From Blepharisma stoltei (taxonomy: Eukaryota > Ciliophora > Heterotrichea > Heterotrichida > Blepharismidae): a DNA stretch of 64,000 nucleotides. The notes under the pieces were generated by a model that searched no databases, was not told where the DNA came from, and saw nothing but the letters and a program-made list of their open reading frames with translations. This document shows positions 34,752 to 44,787 of the stretch, one piece after another (position 1 is the first letter of the stretch; each line of letters starts with the position of its first letter). The position numbers and the translations under genes are program-made. The stretch spans positions 1 through 64,000 of the forward strand of contig CAJZBQ010000009.1 in NCBI GenBank assembly GCA_914767885.1, in the 5' to 3' direction.

Positions 34752-35236
34752 TTTATTATTCGCATGAACTTTTCTATATTTTTTGGTGGTTTTTGGTTAT
34801 TCATTTATGTTTTATATTAAGGCTATTTAAATATATTGAATGCTTCTTTTATAGCATTTTTCAAACTTTTTCAATTTGCTAAAGACTAAATTTAGATTTC
34901 AAAATATTGATAAATAATTATGGTATTACCAAGCTGGCCTTTTGAATTTACTCAAGAAATGGTAAAGTAGAAAGCTCCAAAGGGTCGGCAACGATGCCAG
35001 AGTAGCTAGGAAACATTAGCGAATCGCTCTAGCCCACGCAAATTTATTTATATACAATTCAAAAACTGCACTCCGTTCCAGGAAACATAACTCTAGCAAC
35101 CGTTGCAAAAGTTGATATGTGAGAGATATATAGTTTTAATAATAATTTTAAGAATTTGATTTCGGTAGAAAAAAGTGTAAAGAACTCGGTATTGATTACG
35201 AAGGTATACATTTTATTAAATCATATAAATATCTCC

Positions 35237-35617
35237 TAACTCCCCCCCCCTCCGTGAGTGAAACAAACAATTTTGTTCACTCACGGAGGGGGGTTAATTT
35301 TTTTTTTTTTAAAAACATTTATATATAAATTTTATAAAAAATATTTTTTTTCGAAATTTAAAAAAATCCTAATTCGCAAAAATTGTAAAACAAATATTAA
35401 TTTAATTTATAAAATTTATGTTTTAAAAAGCAATTCGTTTAAAATTAAACAGAATTAGCACTATATTTCATTATGCTAATTATCACTTATATCAAAATTT
35501 TTTTCATAAAAAATATTTTCTATTAAAAAAATTTTTGTTCACTCACAAGGGTGTGGGTTTTAGGCAAAAAATAGGGGATTTTTCTAATGGTTTTGTTCAC
35601 TCACGGAGGGGGGAGTA
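35237..35617. mobile_element. C-rich MITE family A, complete copy
   Basis: The best complete example. Left: TAACTCCCCCCCCC, CTCCGTGAGTGAAACAAACA then TTTTGTTCACTCACGGAGG, forming a terminal hairpin; AT-rich body; right: a motif at about 35537, a spacer (AGGGGATTTTTCTAATGG), and TTTTGTTCACTCACGGAGG plus GGGGAGTA. The same motif is therefore present at least three times in defined orientation. No protein. Confidence 0.9.
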
Positions 35618-35696
35618 AGAAGTAATTTAATAAGAAACTAGTTGAAAAAAATTTTCAGAGCAAAATAAGCTACTTCCCTAATTAAAAAAAAAGCGA

Positions 35697-36281
35697 TTAA
35701 TCTTGATTTATATAAATGAATATTAAATTATATGGATTCTCACAATTCCCATTTAATTCATCTTCATCATGAATAATAGATGATAATGGCTCCGCTATAG
35801 CATCTTGAAAACTATTCTTTTCCTTTTGAGGAGCAAATTTTTGATTAAGTATTCTTAAATTTTCTTCAGTTAACAAGTTTTCTGAAGGATTTAATTTTTC
35901 TTTAATATCCAAACTCTCAGCACTAACATCACTTAAATTTGCAATATCAGAATCACTATCTTCAAAATTTAAGTACGGAGATAATACTTGCTTCATTTCT
36001 GTTGACAATTCTACATCTTTAACAGCAGTTCTTAATATATCTCGCATTTGATTTTTTAGTATATGATATTCATTAAAACTTGATTTATAAACATTTAGTT
36101 GATTTTCTTCAAAATAACCTAATAGAGAATTTAATATATCATAACTGTTGTTTCTGATGCATAGAATAAAAAATTCTCCTTCATTATAAGTCATATCTAG
36201 TTCTGTATTATCTAAATCAGATAAAACTCTAGAATGTTTTTTAGTTTGAATATGATCTGATAAGGACGTATGATATTTCAT
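35697..36281 (-). CDS. Hypothetical protein, 194 aa, between two MITEs
   Basis: Complete frame from MKYHTSLSDHIQTKKHSRVL to TAA, no TGA codons needed. Acidic and polar, rich in S, N, D and E, with a possible helical part ('ILCIRNNSYDILNSLLGYFEENQLN') that loosely recalls an ankyrin-like repeat. No signal peptide, membrane segment or motif I recognise. Both sides are C-rich MITEs, so it could be an isolated gene or part of a larger eliminated region. Coding is supported by length and clean codon pattern only. Confidence 0.6.
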   Translation of the reverse strand: MKYHTSLSDHIQTKKHSRVLSDLDNTELDMTYNEGEFFILCIRNNSYDILNSLLGYFEENQLNVYKSSFNEYHILKNQMRDILRTAVKDVELSTEMKQVLSPYLNFEDSDSDIANLSDVSAESLDIKEKLNPSENLLTEENLRILNQKFAPQKEKNSFQDAIAEPLSSIIHDEDELNGNCENPYNLIFIYINQD

Positions 36282-36336
36282 TTTTTATCTCAATTTAATC
36301 GTTAGGTGGATACATTTCTCCAATAAGTTCTATTTC

Positions 36337-36600
36337 TTTATTTTTGATGTAGTTAGAAAAATCCCTATTTATGCCTAAAATCCCACCCTTAGTGAGCGAA
36401 ACAAAAAATTGATATATAATGATAATTAGTATAATTAAATCTCTTGCTAATCCTGCTCATTTTGAATAAAGCGCGTTTTAAAACAAATTAAATAAAGATT
36501 TGCTTTTCAAATTTTTTTAAATTTCTAAAAAAAATTACTATAAAATATATGTATAATTTTTTTTTAAAAAAAAGCGAGGGGGAGTCAGGGAAATTTGTTT
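36337..36600. mobile_element. C-rich MITE family A, partial
   Basis: Begins within the spacer (GTTAGAAAAATCCCTATTTATGCC), then CCACCCTTAGTGAGCGAAAC, body with GATATATAATGATAATTAG, and a shortened right end (GCGAGGGGGAGTCAGG). The outer left motif is missing. Confidence 0.65.
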
Positions 36601-36889
36601 GATAGTGAGGCATATATTGTAAAACAATTAAGCTTCAACCTAATGCGCAATATTAAAAATTCAACAAAAGTTTTCGATGAAATGCATGCTAATAAAAGTT
36701 CACGATCATTGAACCTACAGCTGAAAATTATTGATGTAAAAAGAATTTATAAATATGAGAATAACTAAGATAATTGATAAAAAGGCTGACCAGAGTGAAA
36801 TTGAATAAATGCATATGGAATAATAGCTCCCTCCCTCTATGAGTGAACAAAATAATTTTGTTTACTCACGGAGGGGGGTTAATTTTTTT

Positions 36890-37105
36890 GGGTGCAGGTC
36901 AAATGACTTTGCTTTTTTGATAGTGTCCATTTCACCGAAAAAATTTTTGGACGAAATTGATCGAAAATTTTTGATAGCGAGGTATTTGACCTAAAAAACC
37001 GTTAATTTTCGGCCAAATGTCCTCCGCACTATCAAAAATTTTCCACCAAATTGATTTCGATGAAATGTACACTGTCAAAAATCCACCGTCATTTGACATG
37101 GAGCC
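36890..37105. mobile_element. Nested MITE family D (TTTGATAGTGT motif)
   Basis: Ends GGTCAAATGAC and GTCATTTGAC, then inverted TTTTTGATAGTGTCCATTTC and its partner GAAATGTACACTGTCAAAAA. The same element type, diverged, forms the IES at 62340-62543 in the ion-channel gene. No protein frame. Confidence 0.8.
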
Positions 37106-37292
37106 AATTTATTTTTAAAACAAATTTATATATAAATTTTATAGAAAAATTTTTTTTTTCGGAATTTAAAAAAATCCTAATTCGCAATAATTTGAAAGCA
37201 AATATTAAATTAATTTATAAAATTTATGTTTTAAAATGCAATTTGTTTAAAATTAAACTGAATTAGCACGCTCTAGCTTTCATTATAATAAT

Positions 37293-37465
37293 TATAGAAA
37301 TTTCCCTTAGATGGCACTGTTTGCCCTTGATTTGCCCACTGAAAAAATTTTTTGGTTCGACCAAATCGCTTTGTGGTCCGACCAAGGCATTGATTTGGTG
37401 CAACCTACCGATAAATTCCGATCAGAATTTATCGGCCTTACAGCGCCAAACATAGGAAACTTCTA
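37293..37465. mobile_element. Nested TA-bounded element (173 bp) with TIRs
   Basis: Ends TATAGAAATTTCCCTTAGATGG and, from the right, TATAGAAGTTTCCTATGTTTGG are inverted repeats of about 28 bp. Removal with one TA kept rebuilds ATTATAATAATTATCACTTA, exactly the body consensus of MITE family A, which fixes the boundaries independently of any protein. Confidence 0.85.
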
Positions 37466-38689
37466 TATCACTTATATATCAAAATTTTTTCCATAAAAAA
37501 TTTTTCTATTAAAAAAATTTTTGTTCACTCACGGAGGGTGAGTTTTTTTGGGCGAAAAATAGGGATTTTTTTAATGGTTTTGTTCACTCACGGAGTGGGG
37601 AGTAAGCATAATTCTCATAATTTGCCAACTATAACCAAACTTAATTTATTTAGTTTTACAACCATTTTTCTCTCCATATTTTGGCTCCATTTCAATCAAA
37701 TATTACATTCCAACTCCCAATAACCAATTTTATGGATTAAAGATCGAGAATTTTGGAGATCATTCTTCAATACAAATTTAATCTTAACAGATGCTTATAT
37801 TTTGTAAAATAGATAAAAACAATTTTTTAATCATAAAAACGATAAATTATAAGCTGAACAGAGTAGATTTATTGTTATGTGAATATGCCAAATAAAATTT
37901 CAATATCAAAAACATTGATATCCCAATCAACCAGCATTCTTTTTATAGTCACTTTTTTTTGCCTTAAGAATATTCAATTTTTATCTTTGAAAGCTATTTT
38001 GGCTCAGCAAACAAACGAAATATAATTCGACGTGCTAAGAGATAAATAAATAATCCTATTTGCCTAATTTGCTTCATAAAATCCCAATTCATACGCTGGA
38101 ATGGGCCAAAAAATCATCATTGTTCGATGTACCCTTGGGATATGAGCATATGATATATTTTTAAACTTTTATAGTAGTCATTTTCCAGTTAGCAGTATTT
38201 TGATGAGCTGGATAATCAAATGAGAAGAAAATTTATTTTGATAAGTTTTTAGGAATTAATTGTTATTCATATAATGATCTTTTATCAGATTGAATTTTGT
38301 TTGCTATATTAAAGATCAATTGTTTAAATCGGAGTTTGGTAACAGATTTCAGTCTGCGCTTTTCATAAAGGATCAAAAATTATCTTATAAAATCCATTTT
38401 ATTCGAATTTAGCCTAAAAGAATTTAAATCACCAGCTATAGAAAACTGACAAAAATCACACGCAAATGAAAAAATATATAGAATTAAGTGAATATTCTTG
38501 ATAATTATTAAAAATTTAAAGTTAATTTAAAGTTTTCCCAAAATTTTGCAGAAATGGAAATCAGAAGAAGTAATTCTGTTCCAAAATTTATAATTTTGAA
38601 AAATATAGCTCAATCATGCCCAATTAATCTCTTATTATAGTATTTTAATTCATTTTTAACTTGAATTGCTAATGCAATGTAATATAAAA

Positions 38690-39555
38690 ATGGAATTTAT
38701 CATCAAAAATAATTCAAACCTCCAACAAAATTTAAACTGTTCTACAAGTCTAGCACTCCAAGGCGATGAAAAAATGAATAATTACACAGTCAAACGCATA
38801 CAGAGACAAAGTTCAAAGGTTATTGACTCCAAAAAGCGTTGGTCAAAAGAAGAAAATCTACTGTTATTAAATCTGTATTCAATTCACGGAGCCAAGTGGG
38901 ACATAATATCCAAATTCTTTACAGAGAGATCAGCATTTTCAGTTAAAAATCACTTCTATGGGCTCTCAAAAACTATGACTTTAGACAAAAAAATGGAGCT
39001 TAGAAAGCTCAGAATAGAATGCAAAGAGCAAAAATCTATTCAAATATTTAATTATGTTACTTTAAACAAATCTACGAAGTCAGAAGAAGACTTACTCGTT
39101 GAGAGTTTTTTTGTGGACGAGTTAAAATCATTGGATAAAATGGAGCAATGTGAAAAATTAAATAATATAAATTCTGATATATAGATTCTCTGCATCTTTG
39201 CTTGACTTAAAACACACTTCTCTGCAGTAGCTTGGAGCTATGGCAAGTTATCTAAAGATGGAAAGTCAACTCCAAATTAGCAAAAGCGCATTCTTTGCAA
39301 GGATTTGCCAACTTGAAGTCGACTTGCTACTTTAGGTGACTCATAAGGGTTTCCAGCTTCTGCAAAGAAGCTTGCTTTAAATCAAAAAATAGCAGTACAG
39401 ACGCTATAGAGTACGAGAGTTTTGAAGCCCAAGACACAATTAGAGAAAAGTTAAATGAAAAGTACGAGGAGCTTAAAAAACTATCTGCAATTTTAGAAAA
39501 ACAAATTTTACTAAAACGAGCAAAGATTGGTCTGATACCAAAAACTGTTTGCTAA
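38690..39555 (+). CDS. Myb/SANT-like protein 1 (one IES)
   Basis: Start chosen at MEFIIKNNSN because it aligns with MEIILKNSSN of the tandem paralog. One Myb-like helix set: 'KKRWSKEENLLLLNLYSIHGAKWDIISKFFTERSAFSVKNHFYGL' (about residues 45-90), with the three spaced aromatic residues and the 'SVKNHFY' recognition helix. An acidic 'SEEDLLVESFFVDELKSLD' follows. The frame breaks at TAG 39182; removing 39180-39406 gives 'INSDIEYESFEAQDTIREKLNEKYEELKKLSAILEKQ', which matches the paralog's C-terminal coiled coil. Repaired length 212 aa. Likely a nuclear DNA-binding protein. Confidence 0.8.
39180..39406. mobile_element. Putative IES (227 bp) in Myb-like gene 1
   Basis: TATA at both ends; the length (2 modulo 3) exactly joins the two frames. 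Contains internal inverted pieces (GCAAAAGCGCATTCTTTGCAAGG; CTGCATCTTTGCTTGA against TCTGCAAAGAAGCTTGC). The intact paralog at 40394 has no insert here. Confidence 0.8.
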
Positions 39556-40393
39556 TTAGCTCTCTTGGTGAATTTGTTGATAAAGGAATAATTTAATCAT
39601 CTTTCCATTTAAATTTGTTTAAAAGTTTAAACATTGCATTTTGATTACAATTATAATAGGAAGAAAATAAATTTAATTTAGATTATTTTCCTATCCAAGG
39701 CTAATTGATATTAAAATGATAGATTAAATTTGGAATTTTGAAAATTTGCATTTATTAGGAAAAGTATTATTCCTAAGCAAGCGGAACGGGGCAGCAACCT
39801 ATCTTAATTAGGGCTTAATTTAGTTAGTCTTGATTATAAATAAGCATTCTATAAGGATTAATTTCTTGCTCATTGAGAATTTTGATTCCTCAAAAATTAA
39901 GATTTATGGCGCAAGGTATTGCAAAGTAAGAGTAGTGAAACTATTAAATAAACATATTTTAGTTTAATTAATTATTATAAGATATTAATTCATTCATTAA
40001 ATTACCTATCAAATAAGAATAAATAGCATATAGGATTACTAAATCTCTGGTAGAGTGTATATATCATAAAATCGCATATTGCAGCTGAAATTTTTATTTA
40101 TAATCTGAAAAATAATGTTATTATATATAAAAGCAGTTCTGAAACAAGATTAAATTATTACTTACTCACATGATAAAGAGCATTTTCCTGTATTTTTTTT
40201 AATATTAAGACTATAAATTATTGAAAATTACGAATGCAAAATAATTGATAAAAAAAAGAAGATTAATAGCTTATGAACTCACAATAGCTTCGATATCAAT
40301 CTATTTTTTATTTAAAAAATAATTAGTATAGCTCTCGCCCTTATAATTATTAATTTTAATATCAGTATATGAATAAATAATAGTCATATAAAA
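39556..40393. other. Intergenic between the Myb-like genes, no gene seen
   Basis: AT-rich, about 840 bp, with many stops in every frame. The bases just before the ATG at 40394 (ATATAAAA) resemble those before 38690 (AATATAAAA), a plausible shared promoter or leader. Confidence 0.5.
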
Positions 40394-41059
40394 ATGGAAA
40401 TCATCCTCAAAAATAGTTCAAATCGCCAAGGAAAGCCAATACTCTCTGAAGACCTAGTTTTTCAAGATGATTCACTGAATCAAATCAATGCAAATGAACT
40501 CATAAAAAGGCAAAAATCAAAAGTTTTTGACTCAAAAAAACGTTGGTCAAAAGAGGAAAACCTGCTTCTCTTGAGCATGTACACTGCTCATGGATCCAAA
40601 TGGGTATTGATTTCTGAATTCTTCGATACTAGATCTCCTTTTTCAGTTAAAAATCATTTTTATGCACTTTTTAGAAGGATGAGTTTAAATAATAGAAATG
40701 AACTCAGGCACAAGAGAACCAAATACAGAGAAACACAAAGTATAACATTTAGCAGTGAAAGCACTTTTAACTTTCCAGCAGAAACGGAAGAAGATCTAAT
40801 TGTTGAAAGTTTTTTGGTCGATGAGTTAAAATCAGTGGATAAAAAACTGGACGAAAAATGGATCTCGACAAATTTGAATCTGCAGGATGTGGATTTAAAG
40901 GATCCTCAAGAGATCCAGGAAAAGTTGAACGAAAAATTAAAAGAGCTTAAGCAATTATCAGCTTTTTTAGAGCAACAGCTTTTAAGTAAATGGGCCTGAA
41001 TAAAGGCTATGCCTAGCTTGCCTGCCAAAATAGGAGAAGCATATTATAATAATCTTTAA
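40394..41059 (+). CDS. Myb/SANT-like protein 2
   Basis: Tandem paralog of the gene at 38690, uninterrupted. MEIILKNSSN start; Myb-like region 'KKRWSKEENLLLLSMYTAHGSKWVLISEFFDTRSPFSVKNHFYAL' (about residues 47-91); acidic 'TEEDLIVESFLVDELKSVD'; C-terminal coiled coil 'IQEKLNEKLKELKQLSAFLEQQL'. A TGA at 40998 is Trp, extending the protein from 201 to 221 aa with 'IKAMPSLPAKIGEAYYNNL' before TAA 41057. Single-repeat Myb domain with 'SVKNHFY' suggests sequence-specific DNA binding; target unknown. Confidence 0.85.
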
Positions 41060-41563
41060 TCTTTAATTCGATGAGTAGCTTGAGCTTAGCATCCTGTGGA
41101 GTAGAAATAAAGATAACCATTTATAAAATTTTATTGAAATGATTTTATTCATATTAATTTTAAAAATATTTGTTTTATAATAAATTTAAATATCTTAAAC
41201 GCTTAGTCTTAAAAGTCCATATTTTTAATACCCACATATATATTTTATTGGATTCTGCTTGATTAATATTATCAATTCATATTCTGCGGCAGTAATAATA
41301 TTACCGAAAGAGATAAGTTCAAGATACTCTAATTTCTTAAAATTGATAGCAAAACTTGAAATTTCTTTGAATTGTCTTAACTTTCCAGTCCTCTATACAA
41401 ACAAAAGAATTTGAAATATCCTATTTTGGAATAAATAAACCTTGAAATTTGTTAGCAACTATACAATAATTATTACAGCAAATTCCATAGCTAATTTTAT
41501 TTAATTTTAGATAACTTGATTATAAGACACAAATCTATAAATATATTATCTTACTTACTTACT
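41060..41563. other. Intergenic, AT-rich, no gene seen
   Basis: No frame or repeat of note until a short (TTAC) tetranucleotide run at 41550-41566 that leads into the next C-rich MITE. Confidence 0.5.
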
Positions 41564-41847
41564 TACTCCCCCATCTCCGTAAGCGAAGAAAAAATCTGGA
41601 GTTAATTTTGTTTTAAATAAATTTATGTATATATTTATAAAAAAAATTTGTTTTTGAAATTTAAAAAAAACAAAAATTCTCAAAAATTGGAAAGCAAATA
41701 TTAATTTAATTTGTAAAATATATATTTTAAAACTTAACTTGTTTAAAATTAAATAGATTTCATGATACTATTATCACTTATATATCAAAATTTTTTTAGC
41801 AAAAAATAGGGATTTTTCTAATAATTTTTTTTTCACAGGGGGAGTTA
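41564..41847. mobile_element. C-rich MITE family A
   Basis: TACTCCCCCATCTCCGTAAGCG on the left; body with AAATTTAAAAAAAACAAAAATTCTC and AATTGGAAAGCAAATATTAATTT, inverted in orientation compared with 11377; right end TTTCACAGGGGGAGTTA. Several internal motifs are lost. Confidence 0.7.
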
Positions 41848-41926
41848 GTTATTTAGTGTTTAAGGTGTCTAGTGCTTCCTAATAAATAGGAACTAAGCCA
41901 ACTGGTGACTTCACTAGAGAAGCAAA

Positions 41927-43019
41927 ATGGATAAACCAGCAGTAACCCCAGGGCCGCATGTCTCACCTGGCGCATTGCCGCAACTCTCGTCAGACTTAGC
42001 TCCAGCGCGTGTTCCGCCTAATGGTCATCCTCCTGTTTGGGATGTGTTAACTCCCCCTCTCCGTGAGTGAACAAAACCATCGGAAAAATCCCTATTTTTT
42101 GCCCAAAAACCCATCCTCCGTAAGTGAACAAAAATTTGTTTAATAAACAAATTTTTTATGGAAAAAAATTTGATATATAAGTGATAATTATTATAATGGA
42201 TAATAAATATGTCGTCTTCGTCTAGGTATGGCCTCCGGCCATACAGCCTCGACACATATTTAATTATATCCGGCAAGGTTTTTCTAGCCTTGAAATGGGC
42301 AGCAATGCTATGGTAACCAATTCTTCAACTTCGAGACTAATTTTTACCTCGAGGGAAAAGGAGGGTTCAGATTTGGAAAGGGCAAGCCCAGCAAAGTCTA
42401 TAGGGAACACCTAGACCAATCGGGCAACTGCCTAGCGTGAAACTGGGCGTTACGTCCCAGGATCTGGACTTAACCATTTTGCCGACAGGCTACCAGAAAT
42501 TCCATTTTTTGGGATTTCGGAATGCCAACCTCGTATTCCACAGCCTCAGGAGGCCGCACAAACCCGTAGCCCGCCCACTCAACACTGGAGCTTTTTACAA
42601 GAAGCAAGGAGGAGACCGGACGGAAGGAAAGTCACAAAGCGGGTGAATCCCCTAGGGGATCCTAGGTGATTGCGTTAAAATAAGGGCACTAGCCCGCCTG
42701 TCTAATAAGATAAGATAATTATTATAATGAAAACTAGAGCGAATTCTGTTTAATTTTAAACAAATTGCTTTTTAAAACATAAATTTTATAAATTAAATTA
42801 ATATTTTTCTTTTTTTAAATTTCGAAAATAAATATTTTCTATAAAATTTATGTGTAAAAAAAAAAATTAACTCCCCTCCGTGAGTGAACAAAATTATTTT
42901 GTTCGCTCACGGAGGAGGTATTAAGTGGTAAAGCCCAAACCTCTTGATGCTCTGAAGAGCAATTCCTTTGGTTATCCCAAAAGTTAAATCGCTGTTGCTG
43001 TGCAGAAGTCTCAAGGTAA
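41927..43019 (+). CDS. Small proline-rich protein split by a large nested insert
   Basis: Upstream part MDKPAVTPGPHVSPGALPQL continues to 'PNGHPPVWDV' (41927-42047) in GC-rich, codon-like sequence. The frame is cut by a C-rich MITE that itself contains a SINE. Removing TA to TA (42048 to 42918, or to 42921) resumes in frame as 'LSGKAQTSWCSEEQFLWLSQKLNRCCCAEVSR' with TGA=Trp and ends at TAA 43017, about 73 aa. Function unknown; the Pro/Gly-rich start and Cys-rich end are reminiscent of small membrane-associated proteins. The stop follows a TA, so a further IES could hide more protein. Coding is inferred. Confidence 0.45.
42048..42918. mobile_element. C-rich MITE family A acting as a putative 871-bp IES
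   Basis: Left TAACTCCCCCTCTCCGTGAGTGAAC, inner motif at about 42115, body; right GTGAGTGAACAAAATTATTTTG hairpin and GTTCGCTCACGGAGGAGG. The body is interrupted by a SINE at 42199-42713. The rest of the body matches other copies when the SINE is removed. Confidence 0.75.
42199..42713 (+). mobile_element. SINE-like retroelement (family B) inside a MITE, 16-bp target duplication
   Basis: Bounded by GATAATTATTATAATG at 42183-42198 and 42714-42729, a perfect duplication that also is the MITE body consensus. The 3' tail is TAATAAGATAA. The last part matches 4003-4140 (CCGCCCACTCAA...GCAAGGAGGAGA...GACTGCGTCA/GATTGCGTTA). A short palindrome CCCCTAGGGGATCCTAGG replaces CCCGTACGGGAGG of the other copy, which suggests a conserved stem. 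Confidence 0.85.
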
Positions 43020-43280
43020 AACCAAACCACATAAATAATATTCCATGAGAGAGAGAAAATTTGCGAAGTTAATTTCTATCTACTACGAATGCCATTTTAT
43101 TTATATAATTATATTATCAATTTTAATTTTCTAATAACTAAAATTTGCAAGAAATAATTAATTCGCTGGCATTAAAAAAAATTGTTGTTCATTTAGATTA
43201 ATTAAGAATACTTATATCAAAGAGACTTCTCTGTCTCCTATAATTATGAAAATGAAGACCCCTCAACAGTAACAGCTATT

Positions 43281-43574
43281 TACTCCCACCCTTCGTGAGT
43301 GAATAAAAAAATTTGGTTCGCTCATGAAGTAAAATATTTTTTTTCAAATTAAAAAAAAAGATTTCCAAAAATTGAGAAGCAAAATTAATTTAATTTCCAA
43401 ATTATGTTTTATAATGAAAGTTGTTTATAATTAAACAGAATTAGCTAGAGATATCATTATAATAATTATCACTTATATATCAATTTTTTTCATAAGAAAA
43501 TTTTATATTAAAAAATTTTTGGGCAAAAAATAGGGATTTTTCTAATGGTTTTGTTAACCACGAAGAGGGAGTTA
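43281..43574. mobile_element. C-rich MITE family A, 9 bp before a gene start
   Basis: TACTCCCACCCTTCGTGAGTGAATAAAA, inner TTCGCTCATGAAG, body, AAAAATAGGGATTTTTCTAATGG spacer, and a right end GAAGAGGGAGTTA. It ends just before the ATG at 43583, so if it is eliminated the gene's promoter is assembled only in the somatic genome. Confidence 0.75.
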
Positions 43575-43582
43575 GAATTATA

Positions 43583-44787
43583 ATGAAGACGATGACCTGG
43601 GTTCGTGATTCCCACAATTTATTTGACTATGAGTCGCGCAGCTGCCACAAAAAGAAACTCATCACATCCAACCCATGTAGCATAATCCGATGTGACACAG
43701 AGGTCGATCTTATTTCCGATTTCACAAATATTTCCCGATTGACGCCTCATTCTCAGGTCTTAGCCACCGTTTCTCAAAGAAATGGGATTTTCTATCTAAG
43801 TTCTGAGCAATGTGAGCCAATTTGGTTGATAGTTAGGTCTCTTATATCTTTTATATAAAAACTCTAAAAAAATCATATAAAAAGTTATAATTCTAATTTA
43901 CAATTAGGAGAATAAAACTTCTGAAGGCCCAGGAGTTGCCCTAAAGCAAGGAGATATTATAAAGCTCGGCCGAATGGTATATAGAATCAAAGAACTCAGC
44001 ACCAGCAGCTTTGACTCATCTAGTGACCAAACTCAAGGAAGTGAAGATGAGTGCGAAGTCCCGAATGAGCATGAAACAACGACATGCCGAATATGTTTTG
44101 GAGAGTCTGAAGGCCCAGAAAATCCACTAATTTCACCGTGCAGCTGTATTGGTTCAGTTAAATTTATCCATTTGCAGTGCCTGCAAAGGTGACTTCATTC
44201 CAGAGTTTCTGAAAGATTAGGGGAAAACGTGTCGTCTTATCATTGGAAATCGATGGAGTGTGAAATTTGTAAAAATAATTATCCGTTTAGTTTAGGAGTG
44301 GAAGGGAAAGAAAGAGAATTATTTCAAGTAGAAAAATCAGAGTTGCCAAGGATTGTGCTGGAAGGAGTTGACGATGGAAAAGGAAGCAGCAAAGGTGTGT
44401 ATGCTATTTTAGCTGGATTTTACTTTAAAACGTCTTATTTTATACAAAATTATTATGCAATAAAAATTTGAATATATAGTGACATTTAGTGAAAACTCAA
44501 CAGTCAAATTAGGAAGAGGCCACGAATGTGAAGTGAGGATTTCTGATATATCGGTATCAAGGTGCCACGCAACTATCCAATTTAGTAATGGAAACTTCAC
44601 AATTGAAGATAATAATTCAAAATTCGGGACTTTACTGCAGGTGACTGATCCACTTCCATTGATAACAAATTCTGCTGTTGCCTTGCAAGCTGGAAGAACG
44701 GTCCTGGCTGTATCTCTGAAAGGAGATGAATCTGTTGCATATAAAAATTCATTAGATAGGCTGCCTGCTCATAAGAGGTCATTATAA
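43583..44787 (+). CDS. FHA and RING-CH domain protein (two IESs)
   Basis: After removing two inserts the frame is 1053 nt (350 aa). First part ends 'SQRNGIFYLSSEQCEPIWLIV' + 'KTSEGPGVALKQGDIIKLGRMVYRIKEL', an FHA-like unit. Then a RING-CH (RINGv) zinc finger: 'TCRICFGESEGPENPLISPCSCIGSVKFIHLQCLQRW' ... 'CEICKNNYPF' (C4HC3 spacing, TGA=Trp after QR). A second FHA follows: 'STVKLGRGHECEVRISDISVSRCHATIQF' with GR, S.RH-like and N residues for phosphothreonine binding ('SRCHA' has Cys before His). Likely an E3-type or scaffold protein recognising phosphoproteins; the lack of membrane helices separates it from MARCH ligases. The start is the first ATG after the MITE. Confidence 0.75.
43834..43912. 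other. Putative IES (79 bp) in the FHA/RING-CH gene
   Basis: TA-bounded, 1 modulo 3. Removal joins 'EPIWLIV' to 'KTSEGPGVALKQGD'; without it the frame ends in TAA 43856-43858. Very weak inverted similarity of the ends. Confidence 0.65.
44400..44472. other. Putative IES (73 bp) in the FHA/RING-CH gene
   Basis: TA-bounded; removal gives 'SSKGVYIVTFSENSTVKLGRGH'. An alternative pair (44405-44474, 70 bp) gives 'GVYAIVTF' and is equally in frame. The GT...AG 16-mer at 44397-44412 cannot be the whole solution since TAA follows. Confidence 0.75.

Larger units (their letters stand above)
36824..37604. mobile_element. C-rich MITE family A carrying two nested elements
   Basis: Outer ends TAGCTCCCTCCCTCTATGAG and CACGGAGTGGGGAGTA, with the terminal hairpin (GAGTGAACAAAATAATTTTG TTTACTC) on the left and the inner motif at about 37522 on the right. 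Compared with other copies the body has two extra blocks, at 36890-37105 and 37293-37465, each with its own inverted ends. Confidence 0.85.
36755..38470 (+). pseudogene. Subtelomeric family copy 16, degenerate, split by a MITE
   Basis: MRITKIIDKKADQSEIE then stop, then the MITE 36824-37604, then a stretch reading 'WNKHNSHNLPTITKLNLFSF', similar to the family N-terminal half. Downstream pieces include the 'NNQFYGLKI' region near 37720, 'FIFESYFGS' near 37990, 'GMGQKIIIV' near 38100 and a C-terminal piece near 38400. Many frame breaks; not rescued by TA-to-TA removal. Confidence 0.65.

Noticed and set aside
35237-37604. Repeated short motifs with regular spacing as a possible CRISPR array
   Set aside because: The motifs alternate orientation and mark MITE ends; the genome is eukaryotic.
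42848-43030. 60-aa frame on the - strand
   Set aside because: It is the antisense of the proposed small gene's 3' part plus the MITE end; the + strand reading continues the upstream Pro-rich frame.
44397-44412. Perfect-looking 16-nt GT...AG intron in the FHA/RING-CH gene
   Set aside because: Removing it leads to an in-frame TAA within 50 bases and does not reach the downstream FHA frame; a 73-bp (or 70-bp) TA-bounded removal does.
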